Source: Cheilinus undulatus (Eukaryota; Chordata; Actinopteri; Labriformes; Labridae). From it: DNA of 64,000 nt. This document shows, in pieces, positions 61,150-64,000 of this stretch (its first letter is position 1; every line of letters starts with the position of its first letter). The notes under the pieces are model-generated. The model saw only the letters and a program-made list of their open reading frames with translations. It was not told the origin of the DNA and searched no databases. The stretch lies in NCBI RefSeq assembly GCF_018320785.1, contig NC_054867.1:23377855-23441854 (forward strand), written 5' to 3'. The position numbers and the translations under genes are program-made.

Positions 61150-62455
61150 CAAACATAACCAATGACTTTTATATCTATTTTCTGTAACTGTTGCCTACTT
61201 TGTACCAGAATAAACTCCCTGCTCCCTCTACCATTATTTTACCACACCCCTCTTCCATTGTTTTCAAGGTTTATATGGTAAGGAGAAAAAAAGAACTCAC
61301 CAGCCAATGAAAGAACCAGATCCCAAGGTACTCCTCTGTGGAGACTAAATGTGACTTGGCAGAGGGGGGCATGTTTTTTTGAAAGTACATCTTAACAACC
61401 AGAGAGGGACTTTCAGGCTTTGGACCAGTGAAAAAAAACTGCACATTTAGCTTGGCTCGTCTGAAGCGGTGACGTGACTTTTCACAATGGAGCTGCTGTG
61501 CTAAACTTGGAGAGAGCCATATATGTACACATGAACCAGTCCTTGTTGTTTCATTATGTCAGCCTCTTTGACGGATCCACCTAGTGATAAACAGAGCTCT
61601 ATTTATTCCACGCTAGCTGGCTTAAACATGACCACACTTTCTTTTCTCTTTCCTTCTGATAACATTTTCCTTCATTCTTTTGGCCTGAGACAACGAGAAG
61701 GTAATTTAAGGAACTAGCCCCCTGACCTTAAGTCTCTTGAGAGGGCAGTGATGTTTTGGGTTTGTATGAAGCTGCTATCTGACTCATCGAGACAGGAATG
61801 TGCTGAGAGAGACACATACATGCTACAAGGCAGAAAGGAGGGTGGGGAGAGGATGAGCAAGTGTGTGATATGAAGAGACAATTAGCGAAGATAAGAAACA
61901 AACTTATTTCACAACCACTGACAGATGGACTCAGATAGTCTGGAGGAAAAGGAAGCAATGGCATGATGGTATATGATTATCTAAAGCTGGCCAAGTTCCA
62001 GAGCGAAAGTGATGATATGATCTCTGCATGTAAACAGAGAAACAAGCACATGTGAAAGGCTAGAGATGAGAGAAACACTGAAAAAGCAGAGAGCCTCAGA
62101 AGTACAGTGTGTGACTTTCAGAGAAGATGACCACTAGATGTCACACTTAAGCACCAGTCTCTCTGACTAAAGGAACAGTGTGAAATATTTAGCCTAATAG
62201 CATTTAGCAGAACAAAGTTTGCAAAAATAGAACATAGTATTTATAAGTAGGCCTAATCAAATTCATGTTTAATCTCCTGAATATATAAAATTGTTTATTT
62301 TTTTATTCAACTTTGATTACAAAGAAAGTCTGGCAGTTGCATTCATGTAATAACCACAATGCAAACATTACAGACTAAACAACATTTCATTTATCCAACA
62401 GAGAAAAAGGTCAGAGGTCTAATCTGGGGGTAAATTATATATAGGCCCGTTTTAG
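61150..62455. other. Intergenic DNA, nothing assigned
   Basis: No supported coding region or repeat. Confidence 0.35.
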
Positions 62456-62459
62456 AAGT

Positions 62460-62900
62460 GCGATGGCTTCTCTAGCTTTAACTAAAGCTATCTAAGCTAC
62501 AGCACAGCACTGCCATTTGCTATCATTGCCATGGCTTTGTTTTCATTTTAGAAGTTGAGTATAGACCTGTTTTAGAAGTAGGTACACAAATGGGGTCTTG
62601 CTTTAGCTTCAGCAGCTGTAGCTTAAGCTAGCATAGCAACACTATGTTATTATATAAGCCAATGTAGCTGAGTTGGATTTAGCAAGACTTAGCTAAAACT
62701 AATGTAGCTATGAAAGCTACATAGACAACAGAGCTACCATTAGCTTTTTAGCTTATTTTATTTAGATATCCATGAGCTTCATGAGCTTTACCTTTATTTA
62801 CATTAGCTACTTAATTCTGTTATCTACATAGCAGCTAATAGAGCTACATAAGGTGTCCTTGCTATGTAGTGTTTTCATGGAGGACAGGCTTTTTTACTGT
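62460..62900. repeat. GCTA/AGCT-rich repeat, second copy
   Basis: Packed AGCTA, GCTAGC and TAGCTT motifs end with TTTCATGGAGGACAGGCTTT, the inverse of the motif bounding the 53870 repeat. It probably belongs to the same family in opposite orientation. Confidence 0.45.
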
Positions 62901-62923
62901 AAGTATGACTGTTTATTTGGCTT

Positions 62924-63250
62924 TATTAGATTAGATTAGATTAGATTAGATTAGATTAGATTCAACTTTATTGTCATCATTGCGCATGTCACAGACACAA
63001 AGTAACGAAATACAATTTGCATTCAACCAGACGTGCATAAGCAGTAATGATACAGTATATACAGTGCTAAAGGCATGAATGATATATAATAATATAGATA
63101 TAATATGTGTCTACATAAATATCTATTATGTATGTCAGGTATGTACAGGTTATAAACAGGTTATAACTATGACTATGATTTTACAGTACAGTGGTGCAAA
63201 TAGTGATAATTATTAAATAGTATGTACAGTATAAAACAGTAGTTATATAC
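62924..63250. repeat. (ATTAG)n tract plus interspersed repeat end
   Basis: ATTAG units run to 62962 and continue as TCAACTTTATTGTCATCATT, ACGAAATACAATTTGCATTC and GTACAGGTTATAAACAGG. This order is typical of the end of a widespread teleost repeat. Confidence 0.55.
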
Positions 63251-63254
63251 AGTA

Positions 63255-64000
63255 GTGCAATGATTGCATAAGAGGAAAAGGTAAAGAATGTAAAGTGTGT
63301 AGAGGTAGAATATGTTTTAGTACAAATATAGTTGATAATCTGCTGTATTAATTTCTAAAATGTTAGACATTATAAAAACATTTAAACTCCTGCGAGGAAC
63401 TGTAACCACATCTCTTGCAAACACAGTAGTACCTCTTAACTCCTTGCAGTGCATTCATTAACCCCTTAAAGCCTGAAAACAAAAATTATAGCCAGAAAAT
63501 TCTAATTTTTTGGAACTGTAATGTTTATTTCACTTTCTACTGAAATCCAAAAAATCCAAATTTCCATAAAATTTAACATATATTTTTGTTGTATCTCATT
63601 TGATACATTAGGTGTTTTTGGTAACTGATAATCCACTTGAGGGCATTTCTATCATTTTTCAGATTGTATTCAGAAGGGGTTTTTTTTGTAATTTGTGATC
63701 ATATTGATTAGATAGAGGTATCATTTAAGTATGCATCAAATATGATACAACAGGCTTTAAGGGGTTAAAGTCTGTTTTACAGCTAGCTAAAATCTCCCCA
63801 CAGGAGCTAATGTGTTAAAAGAAGTGATCATGTTGGCTCCAGCTGTGGTCTTAAAGTTGGACTTTGTAGTGTTTAAGGGGACCCTGCCAAGCCCTCAAAA
63901 CTATCAGTAATCACAGTTATAAAGTCACTTCCTGCTGCGCCCTGTGCCTCCTGTGCAAACAGACAGCATCCAGCAGAGACATGAAGGAAATCTGAATCGA
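63255..64000. other. Window edge, nothing assigned
   Basis: AT-rich DNA, slightly GC-richer in the last 100 bases. The ATG near 63982 is closed by a stop four codons later. Confidence 0.35.

Noticed and set aside
1-64000. CRISPR arrays, operons, phage or bacterial defence genes
   Set aside because: No evenly spaced direct repeats with unique spacers exist. The split genes with GT-AG introns and the vertebrate repeats exclude a prokaryotic reading.
63982-64000. Possible gene start at the right edge
   Set aside because: The ATG is followed by a stop four codons later, so it cannot begin an open frame within the window.

Overview
The window looks like a stretch of a ray-finned fish (teleost) chromosome. 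The evidence is three multi-exon type II keratin genes of vertebrate intermediate-filament architecture, surrounded by Tc1-like DNA transposons, L2-type LINE tails, a tRNA-derived SINE, and miniature inverted-repeat elements of kinds common in teleosts. No bacterial, viral or organellar genes were seen. The species cannot be fixed from the sequence. All three keratin genes lie on the minus strand and all are intact on paper. Gene A (CDS 541-3989, 9 exons, 464 aa) and gene B (13253-16534, 8 exons, 465 aa) are close tandem duplicates. Gene C (49496-58552, 9 exons, 548 aa) is a more diverged paralog with a long Gly-rich head and a Glu-rich tail. Their inner exons have the same lengths (209, 61, 96, 165, 126 and 221 bp) and all splice sites read as GT-AG. 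Layout: 1-540 is the gene A 3' flank with a Tc1-type terminal fragment. 541-4100 is gene A and its promoter. 4140-12510 is intergenic DNA carrying a degenerate repeat, Tc1 remnants and a 1.6 kb Tc1/mariner element with about 205 bp terminal inverted repeats and a broken transposase. 12510-16650 is gene B. 16810-49490 is about 32.7 kb with no recognisable host gene and many mobile-element remnants. 49496-58640 is gene C, with a deleted Tc1 element in its last intron. 58700-64000 is upstream DNA with a LINE reverse-transcriptase remnant, a SINE flanked by a target-site duplication, and microsatellites. The keratins should pair with type I keratins (none in this window) to form 10-nm filaments in epithelial or simple cells. 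The most interesting signals are the exact absence of the last intron in gene B, two near-300-bp blocks identical between genes A and B that include introns (probable gene conversion), a shared promoter block for A and B, the neurofilament-like acidic tail of gene C, and several nested insertions where other repeat copies in the same window show the uninterrupted site. I found nothing that convincingly looks like a wholly new biological system.
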